Assembly: GCA_011009095.1 (NCBI GenBank)
Contig: VTPC01090916.1
Location: 100,583-164,582, forward strand
DNA: 64,000 nucleotides
Source: Ignelater luminosus
Taxonomy: Eukaryota; Arthropoda; Insecta; Coleoptera; Elateridae
Reading direction: 5' to 3'
Shown: in pieces, positions 24,591 to 35,975 of the stretch
Layout of the letters: each line of letters opens with the position of its first letter
Numbering within the stretch: the first letter of the stretch is position 1
Notes under the pieces: model-generated
Databases searched by the model: none
Told to the model about the DNA's origin: nothing
What the model saw: the letters and a program-made list of their open reading frames with translations, nothing else
Position numbers and translations under genes: made by a program

Positions 24591-26140
24591 CGAACTGAAC
24601 GTCATTACGGATTGAACTCCGCCCTCGCATAGTACAACTAACAACCTTTTTAACAAATCAAAATGTCATTACGGCTCAGGCTACGCTTTTGCATGGGCTA
24701 CCTTTGGTGCTCTCTGGACAAGTTTCGCCCTTCATTAAACTTTGTTAAAAAGTCACCACGTTACCACCGTCCAACTCACAACCTTCTTAACAGAGTTCAA
24801 TATCACTGTGTCTCGGGCTATGCTCTCGCATGGGCCAACTTTGGTGTGCCCTGGTCGGACTTTGTCCCCCATTAATCTTTTTAACAGACTCGACCTTCTT
24901 AAAAGATCTGAATATCATTACAGATTGAACTCCGCCTTCGCATAGTCCAACTAACAATCTTCTTAACAAATAAAAATGCCACTACGGCTCAAGCTACACT
25001 CTCCCGTCGTCCACTCTTTCTTGGCTCCTGGTCGGGCTTCTCCCTCCACTAAACTTTTCAACAAAGCTCAATGTTACTACGACTCGGGCTACGCCCTCGC
25101 ACTGTCTAACTCACAACCATCTTAACAGAACTAAATATCTCTACGGCTTGGGCTCCGTCTTCGCTTGGCCATCTTTGGTGCTCTGGTGTGGCTTCGACCT
25201 GAATTAACTTTTTTGTCAGAGCTCGGACTTCTCAGAAGGACTGAACGTCATTAGAGACTGAATTCCGCCTTGCGCAGTTCAACTAACAACCTTCTTAACA
25301 AATCAAAATGTCATTATAGCTCAGGCTACGCTCTCACGTGGGCCATCTTCAGTGGCCCCAAGTTGGACTTCGCTTTCCCTTAACCTTCTTTACAGAACTT
25401 GCTCTTCTTTAAAGAACTGAACGTCATTACAGATTCAATTCAATTTCGCACAGTTCAACTAACAGTCTTCTTAACAAATCAAAATGTCGCTACGGCTCAG
25501 GCTACACTCTCGCATGAGCCACCTTTGGTGCCCCCTGGTCGGGCTTTTCCCCCATTAACCTTCTTAACAGACTCTAACTTTTTAAAAGAACTAAACATAA
25601 TTACAGATTGAATTCCGACTTCGCACGGTCTAACTAACAATCCTCTTAACAAATCAAAATGCTACTACGGCTCAAGCTACATTCTCCCATCGTCCACTCT
25701 TTGTTGGCTCCTGGTCGGGCTTCTCCCTCCATTAAACTTTTCAACAAAGTTCAATGTCACTACGGCTTGGGCTACGCTCTCGCACTGTTCAGCTCACAAC
25801 CTTCTTAAAAATATCAAGTCGGGCGTCGCCCTCTATTGAACTTTTTAACAAAGTTCAATGTTATTACGACTCGGGCTACGCCCTCGCACTGTCCAACTCA
25901 CAAGTTTTTTAACAGAGCTAAATATCACTACAGCTCGGGCTACGCCCTAGCATGGGCCACCTTTGGTGGCCCCAAGTTGGGCTTCACCCTCCATTAACCT
26001 TCTTAACGAGCTACATTCTCGGACAGACGAACTAAAAAACCTTCTTAACAGAACTAAATGTCCAGTGTGGGTCGCGGCTACGCCCTCTCAATGGCCACCT
26101 TTGCTGACTCCTGGTCGGACTTCAAGATTTCAAACTTTTC
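24591..26140 (-). repeat. F1 tandem array, reverse orientation, ~175/~325-bp higher-order units
   Basis: The core reads ccattaaccttcttaacaga, ctaaatgtcactacgg, ctcgggctacgccctcgca and gggccacctttggtggcc, the reverse complement of the arrays at 1-1075 and 10130-11760. The phrase gtcattacggattgaactcc and its variants recur at about 24601, 24914, 25247, 25423 and 25597, spacings of about 313, 333, 176 and 174 bp. This indicates a higher-order unit of about 175 bp, or about two of them. The hairpin ggccacctttggtggcc is perfect at 25955-25971. Open frames here are repeat-derived. Confidence 0.88.
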
Positions 26141-28309
26141 CCTTAAAGTGAAAAAATTTGTTAGGTTAATTCAAGTTTTGTCTTTGTACTGTTTATACAA
26201 CCAAATCCATTGGTGGAGGTTTTTCTCGAATAAGCTTGTAAAGAAATACAATCTGATATCTCTTCCAATAATGATCTGTTTAATGGTCCAAAACAGTTCA
26301 CATCTACCTAATGATTGTAAATAATCACAAAATTTGTTAAGTAACTGCTTCATTTCTTTGAACTCAGTTAAAAGGTACTAATGAAATTATGGAGACTTTT
26401 CAAGAGGTTCTTATTGTTTTTCATCGTTGTTTCTAGTGAAATCTCAACCCTTGTCATTTCTTAGCCTTGTCCATTTTGTTCAGATTGTATCGCTGAGGGT
26501 AGTGCTCTTGTGTTCTTCAAAAGGATTGATTGTTCGTCTTTCTTTTGAAATATTGGCCCAGAATTAGAACTTTTCGTCTTCTTCTAACTGTTCAAGATGG
26601 CTTGATTTGATTCATTTCCTGACTAGCTTTGACTCACAGCTCAGATAGAGCTGTCTATCTAGAAATATTTTTGTATTTTTTCCCTTTGGATATTCAGGTT
26701 CACTAAGGTTCACCTTTATTTATCATAATTGTGTCAGGCTTAGAACCTTCTGGGCTTGATGGGACTTCTAATTTCTTATTAGTTAGCTGTGTTAGATCAT
26801 CCGGATTCAAGGACCATAATAAGGCCATTTTTTTGTTGGAGGGCAGGAGAAAACTTTCTTTCCAACGCCATAGGCGACCGATTTACATCCTCTACTGTGA
26901 AGGTTTTTGGTCTTCTATTATGGACAGTTCTACAAGGTAATTGTTTACAGATAGTAATCATCATTTGGAAAATTAAAAAATGGCCTAATTATCTCTAAGG
27001 ATTCCACGAGGATGTTTAGAACAGTTACAGAAAAGACAATTATAAGTTGCTTTGTAGAGACAGAACTCATTCTCTATCCGTCCAACCTTATGGTAATTTT
27101 TACTTTTGTGTACCTGTTGTATCTGAAGCATTACAATGAAAAGATGACTTTGATAGTTTGACTACTAATTCTGATATAAGTAACTCGTGCATACTCTAGA
27201 TATTAATAGACCTGTAGTTGAATGATCTTACCTTCGTGGTATATTAAAGCTAGCTAGATTGACTATTTTTGAAAATTTCAATATGAAAGTAGTAACATCA
27301 AACTAAAAACTAACCATAACAATTTTCTCCATCTCCAAATATGTTCTACTTTCCAAAAGTAAAAAAATAATCTAAAGTAACAAGAAAACCAAAAACATCT
27401 CAATAAATTTTATGGTTTATCAAGAATTTTATTCCTGCAACTTTCTCAATTCTATCGTTATTTTTGTGTGAAAAATGTAACTAACTTTTGAATTAGTGCC
27501 AGAATGAATTACCACACATAACATTTCTTCAAAATAGCGCCACACATTTCAATTTATTATCACAATAATTTTTAGTGCTCTTTAGAGTGTAACCAACAAA
27601 ACGTTGGCGTGGAGCAATACTAATAATTTAAGTTTTTAATACTCACATCATTTTAAAACTTTTATGTATCAGAAGAGTTATTTAATATTTAAATGGTTAG
27701 ATGAGAAACTTTTAACTAAATACTAGCTAGAACGATTAAAATAAAATGAGAAAAAGTGGTGATATATAAAAGGAACATAAAACCATCCTTCTTCTGCACT
27801 TCTATTAAACTTCTAAAATTTTAAGTAGTGATAATGAAGACATAAACAATTCATAAATGCTATGCAAGTTCTTGTAAGATAAAAGTGCACTTTAAGGATC
27901 TTCTCGTAATGAGAAAAATCTTTTTCGCTGAAGTTTTATTTTAGGAAACAAGCTACATTTATTCATTTAGAAAACTTTTGCATGTTAATTTGGGACGGAC
28001 ACGTGTTTATATTTGGGAAAAGTTGAAAAAATTTTTTTCACTTGCACATAACATTGTCTGTTAAAATCAGTAGATTATAAAATTAATTATTAGTTAACAT
28101 TTTTTATTATGGTTTTATCGTTTCTTCTGTTATTTATTTCTTTACTCACCCTTCTTTCCAAGATGAATTAATTTTTTATCAATATACGAGATACGTTAGG
28201 TATCACTCCTTGTTTTGAGTTTGAAGTTCATCACGCAAGTTTTAAGTAAACTCATGAGTCATGACCATTTCACAAAACAATCTTCAGAAGTATTCAGATG
28301 GAAGTTTGA
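26141..28309. other. AT-rich sequence, possible decayed retroelement scraps
   Basis: No clear gene. The minus strand of roughly 26400-26950 reads Ser/Asn/Lys-rich with scattered stops, and the plus strand has two overlapping 69-codon frames near 26731-26998. This could be a decayed retroelement ORF1, but no zinc knuckle or other diagnostic motif is visible. The rest, 27000-28300, is plain AT-rich DNA. Confidence 0.4.
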
Positions 28310-28497
28310 AACTATACCTTTTCAAGCTTAATTTGGGACGAATCAATTTCAGATTTAGGCAAATTTTAAATTGGACTAATCAACTTCAAGTTGAGACCAA
28401 TCAACTTCGATTTGAGACTAACCAGCTTGAAATTGAATTGAGACTAGTCTTATTACGAAATTGTTTGGTTCCAATTTCAGTTTCAAAAGGTATAGTT
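28310..28497. mobile_element. Foldback-type element, copy 1
   Basis: A perfect 13-bp terminal inverted repeat: aactatacctttt at 28310-28322 and aaaaggtatagtt at 28485-28497. The inverted similarity continues inward for at least 40 bp imperfectly. The left arm contains tandem 21-bp units of the form caagttgagaccaatcaactt. Because 21 is a multiple of three, an open frame runs through with ETNQL repeats, but the frame is a by-product of the repeat. Arms built of short subrepeats are typical of Foldback-class elements. Copies 2-6 lie downstream. Confidence 0.75.
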
Positions 28498-28776
28498 AAT
28501 TTATGCTGATGTTTAGGCAATATTCTAGTATAAATAAAAATTGCTGACCAGTATAAGCTGCTGGTGGGGTTTCAGAGTTAGACGGTAGAATATTAAAGCG
28601 TGGAAATCAGTTTCCTTCACTGCTATGAAACTGTAATTAGCACCTAATTATGTAAAGTGAATGCCAATGATTATTTTTGTAACGTTGAATGCAGTAAGAG
28701 CTTTTTTTCTTTGTTTGGGTATTATCCCGACAGATAATGCTGTGCATTTAAAAGAATTGAGAGCTAGACTTCGCTA

Positions 28777-28903
28777 TTAGAAAAAGCGATCGCACTGTCT
28801 TAGTAATAGTTGGGTTTTGGATACCGTATCACCCAGAATGACCAAGGCATCTGCGTAAACTAGCACCGACGATTTCGTTTTCTTCAATTTATAAATCCAC
28901 ATC
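28777..28903 (-). pseudogene. Reverse transcriptase fragment of a LINE, damaged catalytic box
   Basis: The minus strand reads about 41 codons ending in a stop: MWIYKLKKTKSSV, then LVYADALVILGDTVSK, then TQLLLRQCDRFF. In non-LTR retrotransposon RTs this is the palm block around the catalytic Y/F-A-D-D box, followed by VILG and a helix ending in FF. The box reads YADA, so the second aspartate is lost. The fragment stops one base before foldback copy 2 begins. It is far too short to function. Confidence 0.75.
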
Positions 28904-29114
28904 AATACCTTTTCAGTCTGAAGTTGGGACCAATCAATTTCAAATCGAAAATAATCAACTGCAAAATGAGTTTAGATTAGCCTCAATATGAAGTAGTTGA
29001 TTAATCTCAATTTAAACTTGATTGATCCCAATTTGAAGTAGTTTATTCCTGCTTAAAATTGCATGTTCACAATTTGAAATTGATTGATCCCAATTAGAGA
29101 TTGAACAGGTATAG
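28904..29114. mobile_element. Foldback-type element, copy 2
   Basis: Begins with ataccttttcagtctgaag and ends with aggtatag. The left arm has gggaccaatcaatttcaaat units; the right arm has the reverse complement (caatttgaaattgattgatc). The middle carries gagtttagattag, a spacer phrase seen again in copies 3 and 4. Confidence 0.7.
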
Positions 29115-29146
29115 ATTTTTGAGAAAGGTGAAAAGTTCATCCATCA

Positions 29147-29362
29147 CTTTACCTTGTCAAACTCAAATTGATACCAATCAGTGACAACTTGGGACTAATA
29201 AACTTCAAGTTGAGATGGATCAGCATCAAATTGAGATCGATTAACTTCAAATTGAGACTAGTCAACTTTAAGACGAGTTTTAGATTAGTCTCAGTTTGAT
29301 TTGATTATTGATTATTCCAATTTGAATTTGGTTGGTCTGAATTTAGGGCTGGAAAAGTATAG
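29147..29362. mobile_element. Foldback-type element, copy 3
   Basis: Begins near ctttaccttgtcaaactcaa and ends near aaaagtatag. The left arm contains four or five 21-bp units such as cttcaaattgagactagtcaa. The spacer is gagttttagattagtctca, and the right arm is inverted (ccaatttgaatttggttggtc). The distance from the spacer to the same spacer in copy 4 is about 248 bp, so copies 2-4 also form a tandem series. Confidence 0.7.
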
Positions 29363-29395
29363 ATTTTAGAGCAACGTGAATAATCTATCCATCAC

Positions 29396-29592
29396 TTTAT
29401 CTTTTCAAGCTCAGATTGCCACCAGTCAGTTGCACATTGTACCAATGAAATTTTACTTGAGACCAATCTAGTTCAAAGTTGAGATCAATCTAATTGAAAT
29501 TCAGACTAATCAACTTGGCAATGAGTTGAGGTTAGTCTCAATGTGAAGTTTGATTGAAGATTGATCTCAATTTGAGCTTGAAAATGCATAGA
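29396..29592. mobile_element. Foldback-type element, copy 4
   Basis: Begins with tttatcttttcaagctcaga and ends near atgcatagatt. The left arm has gagaccaatctagttcaaag and related units; the spacer is gagttgaggttagtctca; the right arm is short (tgaagtttgattgaagattg). It is the most degenerate copy in the cluster. Confidence 0.6.
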
Positions 29593-29734
29593 TTCAACAA
29601 CGAAGATGAAAACAAAAATTGTGATTGGTTCTCATATATATATTGATGTTGAGAAGGTTCCTCTTTTTAGGGATTGGGGGTAATTCGACAGTATTTGAAG
29701 CCTACAACAAAACTATTGAATAATAGTTAGAGCC

Positions 29735-30065
29735 CGTGACTGCTCATACTTTTAATCTTTGCTATTGTGGCCCTGTCGGGGCAGGGAGTACTTCATTTGA
29801 TAAGATAGAAGACCTGGAAAATCTCTATACTGACGTGCATTACCAGCTCGTTACGCTTAAAGGGTACATTATTATTGAAACAGGCGTCATTAAATATTTT
29901 CTGCCTTATAGAGGCAGAGAGTACTTGATTTCATAAGAGCATGTAATGCGCAGGTACCTCATCTATAGAAAAGGCCTAGAAAGTTTATACTGACTTCTTC
30001 TACCAGCTCATTATGCTTAAAGGGGGCATGATCGATGAAACAGTCGTCATTAAATATTTTCTTGT
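29735..30065. repeat. Two tandem ~133-150-bp units; third partial copy at 30925-31015
   Basis: Unit 1 starts with gcagggagtacttcatttga at 29781, unit 2 with gcagagagtacttgatttca at 29914. Both contain a tatactgac phrase, accagctc, ttaaaggg and cgtcattaaatattttct. The lead-in ctattgtggccctgtcgggg before unit 1 recurs near 30960, where a partial copy follows. Neither matches a protein family I know. They may be pieces of the same decayed LINE as the neighbouring RT scraps. Confidence 0.7.
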
Positions 30066-30114
30066 ATTTTCTTTTGATGTCAGCTTCTTATGGGAAATTG
30101 AAATATCGTTATCA

Positions 30115-30265
30115 TCTATACCTCTTCAACCTCAAATTGGAACTAATCAATTTTAAATTGAGAACAATCTCTTTCAAGTTGGAATGATCAATTCAGTTCA
30201 AGTTGAGAACAGTTAACTTCAAATTGAGATCAATCAGTTTCAAATTGAGATCAATCAGTTTCAAA
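30115..30265. mobile_element. Foldback-type element, copy 5, cut by the assembly gap
   Basis: Begins with tctatacctcttcaacctca, then 21-bp units (caaattgagatcaatcagttt twice in a row at the gap edge). The rest is lost in the 400-N gap. The near-perfect repeat at the gap edge suggests a longer homogeneous array that the assembler could not cross. Confidence 0.7.
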
Positions 30266-30665
30266 NNNNNNNNNNNNNNNNNNNNNNNNNNNNNNNNNNN
30301 NNNNNNNNNNNNNNNNNNNNNNNNNNNNNNNNNNNNNNNNNNNNNNNNNNNNNNNNNNNNNNNNNNNNNNNNNNNNNNNNNNNNNNNNNNNNNNNNNNNN
30401 NNNNNNNNNNNNNNNNNNNNNNNNNNNNNNNNNNNNNNNNNNNNNNNNNNNNNNNNNNNNNNNNNNNNNNNNNNNNNNNNNNNNNNNNNNNNNNNNNNNN
30501 NNNNNNNNNNNNNNNNNNNNNNNNNNNNNNNNNNNNNNNNNNNNNNNNNNNNNNNNNNNNNNNNNNNNNNNNNNNNNNNNNNNNNNNNNNNNNNNNNNNN
30601 NNNNNNNNNNNNNNNNNNNNNNNNNNNNNNNNNNNNNNNNNNNNNNNNNNNNNNNNNNNNNNNNN
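30266..30665. other. 400-N assembly gap
   Basis: Exactly 400 Ns. Long frames spanning this interval on both strands are artefacts of reading through Ns. A round number suggests a placeholder or estimated size. Confidence 0.99.
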
Positions 30666-31082
30666 TCATGATGTACTTAATTGTCTTAAAAGAAATTCTA
30701 GACCTTTTTAAAACGGTGGAATGTAGGGCCGAATCCAAAGTTTTTCTTGAGTCTAAGTTGATTGTAGGGTTTGATGTGAATTTGACAGTGCTTGAGGACC
30801 TTGATGCCTTGTAAACAAGGATCTCGGCGAAATTGCCATTGGTCTCCAATGATCATTAAAATTGAGTCACTCTTTTTGGGCACTACATATTTGAAACTGC
30901 TGTTAAAATTACACGTTTTGAATAATAGAGCCGGTGGATGTTCATAATTTTGATCTTTGTTATTGTGGCCCTGTCGGGGCAGAATTGATAGGAGGATAAT
31001 GCTCTATAGAGAAGGCTTCTTTTCTTTTTCTTCTTCTTTCTAGGACAAAGTTCTGTTTTTTTACATAGTTCCTTTTTTTACG
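30666..31082. other. Post-gap segment with short unidentified open fragment
   Basis: On the minus strand, 30670-30849 is open for about 60 codons beginning METNGNFAEILVYKASRSSS and continuing Ser/Thr/Lys-rich. No family is recognised. A partial copy of the 29781-30065 repeat occupies about 30925-31015. A pyrimidine-rich run (ttcttttctttttcttcttc) at 31016-31045 may be the tail of the adjacent LINE fragment. Confidence 0.4.
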
Positions 31083-31326
31083 CCTCTTTATTAGATGTGG
31101 AGGCCCAGATGTCTTCCCACTTTTTTGAGGGTCTTCCCTGTGGTCGTCTGCTATCTGGTTTTCCTATCATTATTTGTCTGGCTAGTCTTTCCCTGTTCAT
31201 GCGTTGGACATAGTCCCTTCAATATCTTTTTATATCTCTAACAAATTTCACCACATCTGTTATTCCGCATTCTTTTCGTATCCTCTGTCTCAAAACGTTC
31301 TGCCTGTCATTGCTCTCAGTGTTTTC
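31083..31326 (-). pseudogene. LINE ORF2 C-terminal fragment
   Basis: About 80 codons on the minus strand with one internal stop: QRIRKECGITDVV, then KFVRDIKRY, stop, RDYVQRMNRERLARQI, then PDSRRPQGRPSKKWEDIW. The order RIR.ECGI.DVV, W.DHV.RM, R.ARQI and GRRP.GRP..RW.D.W is the conserved tail after the RT domain in many insect non-LTR retrotransposons. It is followed by basic residues encoded by the pyrimidine-rich run. This is a different sequence type from the tails at 50.5-57.3 kb. Non-functional fragment. Confidence 0.8.
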
Positions 31327-31570
31327 ATTGCGGTCGTTTTCGTTATCTGTTTGGTCTTTTGGTTTCACTTCTCGTTTCCGTTCCATAGGTTAGAATGGGC
31401 CTCACACATGTTTATAGATTCTGATCTTACTCTCTATCGTCATATATTTTATATATCCTTTAGCTGTCTTAATATCATAGCTGTCTTAAGGTTTCGTTAT
31501 GCTTAAAGATAAATATTTTTCAATATCAGCCACTTTTAGGAAGTTGCTGTTCACGAAAGGATGGTTATCA

Positions 31571-31744
31571 TCTATACCTTGTCTTTCTTAAAATGGGACT
31601 AATCAATTTTAAATTGAGAACAATCTCGTTTTAGTTGAAGTAGTTAATCAGTTGCAAATTGGACTAATTCAGTTCAAATTCAAATCAAAACAATCAGTTC
31701 GGATTAGTCTCAATTTGAAATTGATTGGTCCCAAGTGGTATATT
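31571..31744. mobile_element. Foldback-type element, copy 6
   Basis: Begins with tctataccttgtctttctta, preceded like copy 5 by gttatca, and ends with ggtatat. The left arm has gggactaatcaattttaaat; the right arm is inverted (caatttgaaattgattggtc). It lies about 0.9 kb beyond the gap. Confidence 0.65.
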
Positions 31745-34700
31745 AGGAGCTAATTGGGCCCAATCGTTGAAGAAAGGTTTTGACAACGTTTAAGATTAAA
31801 AACACATGGAACGGCTCGGCTTCGCCAGTGTATTTATTCTGTTTGAAGTATCTAAATGGGATGGAAGATATACCATGTATACGCTTTGGAACAACACCAA
31901 ATTGAATGAGTATCAGATTCTTATCTAAAGAGGAGTAGTAGGGAGATTCTCAACTGGAAGATTCGATATGGAAACCATCAGATTTCCTATCACTCATTCT
32001 TGGCGAATTAAGTTTTTTGTTCGGGAAGACTTCTTTGATATTTGATGTTATTGGATATCCTATTGAATAACCTAGCAAGATCTTTATATTTAATGTTTTT
32101 TTGAGCGAAGGTAGGAGGACCTCAATGTCTGTTCTTGTTGAGGGAAGTTGCTACCTTTATTTTGGCGTTATATTGCCTGAGCCTGTTTCTTGTGCAATCT
32201 GGTGCTGTAACTGCTCAGAAATAAATGCACGAGGACAGTAAGGCACTTTTCATCGTGATCTTACCACAACCATATTCAAAGTCTTGGTATAACCAATGCT
32301 TCTTAATTCTAGATATGGAAATGTTTCTGGGTTTCTCAATTTCAATTTGCAAATACTCGAGTTTCAATTTTAATTTACAAGTACCCTCAAGAACAATGGA
32401 AGTGCTATCTATAGGCAGTACTCAAGAGTAAAGTTCGTGTCTGAAGGCATTATTATTGAATGTGTTGGGAAATATCCATTTGTGGTGTTAGCATCACTAA
32501 GTTAACGACCGTTGCAGTGTGGAGATTTCTCTGCAATTTTATTGCATTGCTGATTTTAATCGTCCACGAATCTATCAAATTAGTTCGAACCTGCTATATT
32601 ATATCGAATCAAGCGGAACAAAACTTGTAATACTTATACAAAGGCGCCAATTTTGTGAGCTAGAACGTTCTAATTTGATACAACGTTAGAGCTTTATTAT
32701 CCGACATACTCTGTCTGTCTGTAGTGCAGTTTTATTATCGAAAGCTTCAAGTTATGTGATTAGTTTCCATGTATTTAGAAAATAGGAATGAAACAAGAAA
32801 TAATATGATAAATCTTTCTGAGTGTTTTTTCTGTATTTCTAGATTATCTGTAAGAACCGCCCAATGCTTAAGAGAAATTTATGTAAATTATTACCTTCAA
32901 TAGGTTCACTTTAGGTTATTATACAATTATCTTTACACGCTATTTGTAGATTTGATTTTTTTTATTTTCTGAAAAGAATTTACTGTAATTTTGTCCTTAG
33001 ATAAACTAGTTTTGTAAAAATCACAATGTTCGAGTCTGCAAATAATTCTAAACTAGTATCTCCGTTAAATTATTGGTTATGAAGGGGAATATGTCATGAA
33101 AGTACGTGTTTAGAAATAGAAATCTTATAATAGAAGCACTTTTTGCTTCGTAGAAATAGGATTGCAGTTGGAAGGCTTATTTATTTACAGCATATCCAAC
33201 AAATGAACATTTAAAAATAAATAGCAATTCTCCTGTTATTCTTGGAATCCTTTCCGTATCGAATATTTATAAATTTGTTCGTTTTGTGTATTGTATGATT
33301 TATCAAGCGACCTTTTAAGTTTTAACGCCCGTCTAAATATTTTCAACGTTTTAGAAACAACCTTTTTTTCCCCTACAATTCATACAAAGTCTGGATAAAT
33401 GTTAATTAGTGAACTTTAATCAAGATATCACCTGAAATTAGTGAGAGCGAAAGCAGGGCTAAAAAGTTACATTGTCAAATTGATATCAACTTTACATATA
33501 AATCAGTTTACGAGTTTCAATTTCGAAAGCCATCTGCATTGAAGTTTTGATAGTAACGTCTTTCCCGTTCTATAATTACCATCTGGCAGCACTTCCTACT
33601 GAAAATTTTAATTAATGTGGGTACGAGCGCCAAAAAACTTTTTACCTGCTGAATTACGAAACTTTTCACAACAAACTTTAATTGTTAAAAGATATAAATC
33701 TGCATTTGGAACATTAGAGGTGGTGTTCAGCTTAAAGGTGTAAACAAATAATTTTGCCATTTTTGGCAGGAAAATAAGGGAGGGTTTTCCTTTCAGCGAT
33801 ATCGAATTTAAATTGAAAGCAAGTTAGACAAACAGCCATTGTTATAATAAACGAAGTTTATTTTGTCGGTTTTGAAATCATAAAAAAGGAAAAATAAAAT
33901 AATCCCGAATTGCCAGTATATCTTTTCTTGGTGGTTTCTTTTTAGTAAAGCTTTAATTCGGGAAAAAAAGAGAAAATCTGTAGCCACTGCCAAATACGGA
34001 AACGGGCATATTGATTGAAACTTCCCACTTATCATTATGACAGAAACTTATGAGAAGTGGGGGCTCTTTTATATACAACTGAAATACCTTCTCTTCGATT
34101 TCCACCCCAATCTTCTACCACCTACATTTTATATTTATATTCTCCTTTATTTGTAGGTTTTTTTAAGTTTTGATATTGCAATAGATCTAAAGTTCACTTC
34201 CTAATTATCTTCTAAAGAAACTTTTTTTACAAATAGCTTTGTATGTATAATGTTCTTACCGTCAAGATTTTTTCTTCTCCACTTTTAATATCATAATAAA
34301 TTATCCATATTGGGTAATGGATAGCAAATTTTGATTTATAAGATTTTTTTATATATCAAACCGTTACGGAACGAATCATAAATAATAGGTCAGAATATAA
34401 ATTCTGAAATATTTTATTCTGTTTGTGTTTTTTCGAAGGGGATTACAAGATTTTAGTATATCTAATTTTTCTTTTTTTATTTACTAGACCTCTTGCCTTT
34501 ATAGAGATTAAGTGGAAGTTATTTTAAAAGAAAAACCATTTTACAGAAGAAAATTTTTGGTAGACCTTAATCCTATTAACGTTGTTTATATTTTTATATC
34601 TTCTTTTTAGAAGGCGATTTATAAAATATGAAAAATTGACTTTATAATGTTTAACAAACAAAAAAGAGAAAAATGGATTACTTTTAGACTCATGCGAAAT

Positions 34701-35895
34701 TCTTAAATCTTGAAAAATATTCCTCCTAGCAGACGTGGATGCGTCGATCATGAAACTTATAAGTGATCTATCTCTTGTGACATGGCGAATTTTCCCAACT
34801 CTCAGATGAGTTAAGTCCCTAGAATTCTAAAAGAAAAAAAATCTAAACTTCTGGGATTTATATACCCGTATCAACCTTAACGGTAATCTACGCCTACTGT
34901 TCTTTATCGATAGGTAAAGTCATTCCATTATTCAGATAGTATTATTGCATTATTTATTCTCACTCAATTTCCGCCTATTTATTGTTATCGAACACATATA
35001 TTATTATGCCAACCACAATTAGGCGACGGTTTGTTACTGTTAAATTGCCAACCCAACAATGACAAACCCGCCCAGAACTGGCCTACATCTAGTTGGGTCT
35101 ATTAATTCAGAGACACTTGTTCGCAATTAGCGGTATGATTACACGTCAGCTACAGGGGGGTTGGCTGCCAACTCCTGGTGCATCATGGCTGGTTGCGTAT
35201 TCGGTAGACCGAAAGAAACATGCATTATATACTTCTGTATAGTCGGATGTGACGTATATACTCAAAGTATTTGTAAGGACGTAATAAATTTAATCCTCCT
35301 TTCCTTTATCACCTATAATTTATGGCAATCATTATTTAAGGTCTACTAGGTTTTAAAAAAAATGTTTACGGAAATTTTGTATCTTGTTATCGTTTATATC
35401 CCCCTTGCAGTTGAGCGTATAGAGAAATATTTTAGAATTATAAGTGACGTGTATGAAAATTAAGACAGTGCCTGGGAATTTTTATATTTTGTTGGACTAT
35501 AAGATGGAATTATCTCGTTTGCATTCAAATCATCAAACTAAAGCTGTAATTTATGCAAGTTAAGGATCTGCTAATACAACAATCTATAAGGTCGTCAGAA
35601 CAGTACGTAGGATTAAGTAGTCGCAACTGGAGATATACATAAGTCAGGTAAATCAAATGAGAGTGGACTTGAATGTTAACAATTAATATAACGATGAAGC
35701 TTTTTATTATCTCCAAAGATGTAACAATTTATGAAATCTAAAGAGAAGAAGAAGAGATTCAGAAATCAACTGAATATTGCCTACATACTTCATTTTAAGG
35801 AGAAGTATCAAGATTTCCAATTTAACTACAATCTTAGTTTTGCATTTTCACCTAGAGATAGATGGGATATTATAGATGAAGAATTTTAAATGATT
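31745..35895. other. AT-rich sequence without recognisable genes
   Basis: No clear gene in 4.1 kb. Around 31790-32230 the minus strand reads in short open pieces (for example NIKYKDLARLFN) that could be retroelement debris, but no diagnostic motif is present. A GC-richer patch at about 35020-35230 (aggcgacggtttg, aacccgcccagaactggcc) stands out. The remainder is low-complexity AT-rich DNA. Confidence 0.45.
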
Positions 35896-35975
35896 TAGTT
35901 TTAACTCTCTCAAGAAGATTAATGAAGGACGTAACCCAAAAGTCTCTTAAGATCGTTAATGGAAGACACAGCACG
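35896..35975 (+). repeat. Isolated F1 fragment
   Basis: One to two F1 monomers in plus orientation: ctctcaagaagattaatgaa, ggacgtaaccc, then ctcttaagatcgttaatgga and agacacagc. It lies about 0.5 kb left of an F1 array in the opposite orientation. Confidence 0.7.

Noticed and set aside
26400-26950. Possible LINE ORF1 on the minus strand
   Set aside because: Ser/Asn/Lys-rich composition only; no diagnostic motif.
30193-30849. 218- and 203-codon frames on opposite strands
   Set aside because: Most of each frame consists of Ns; the open frame is an artefact of the 400-N gap.
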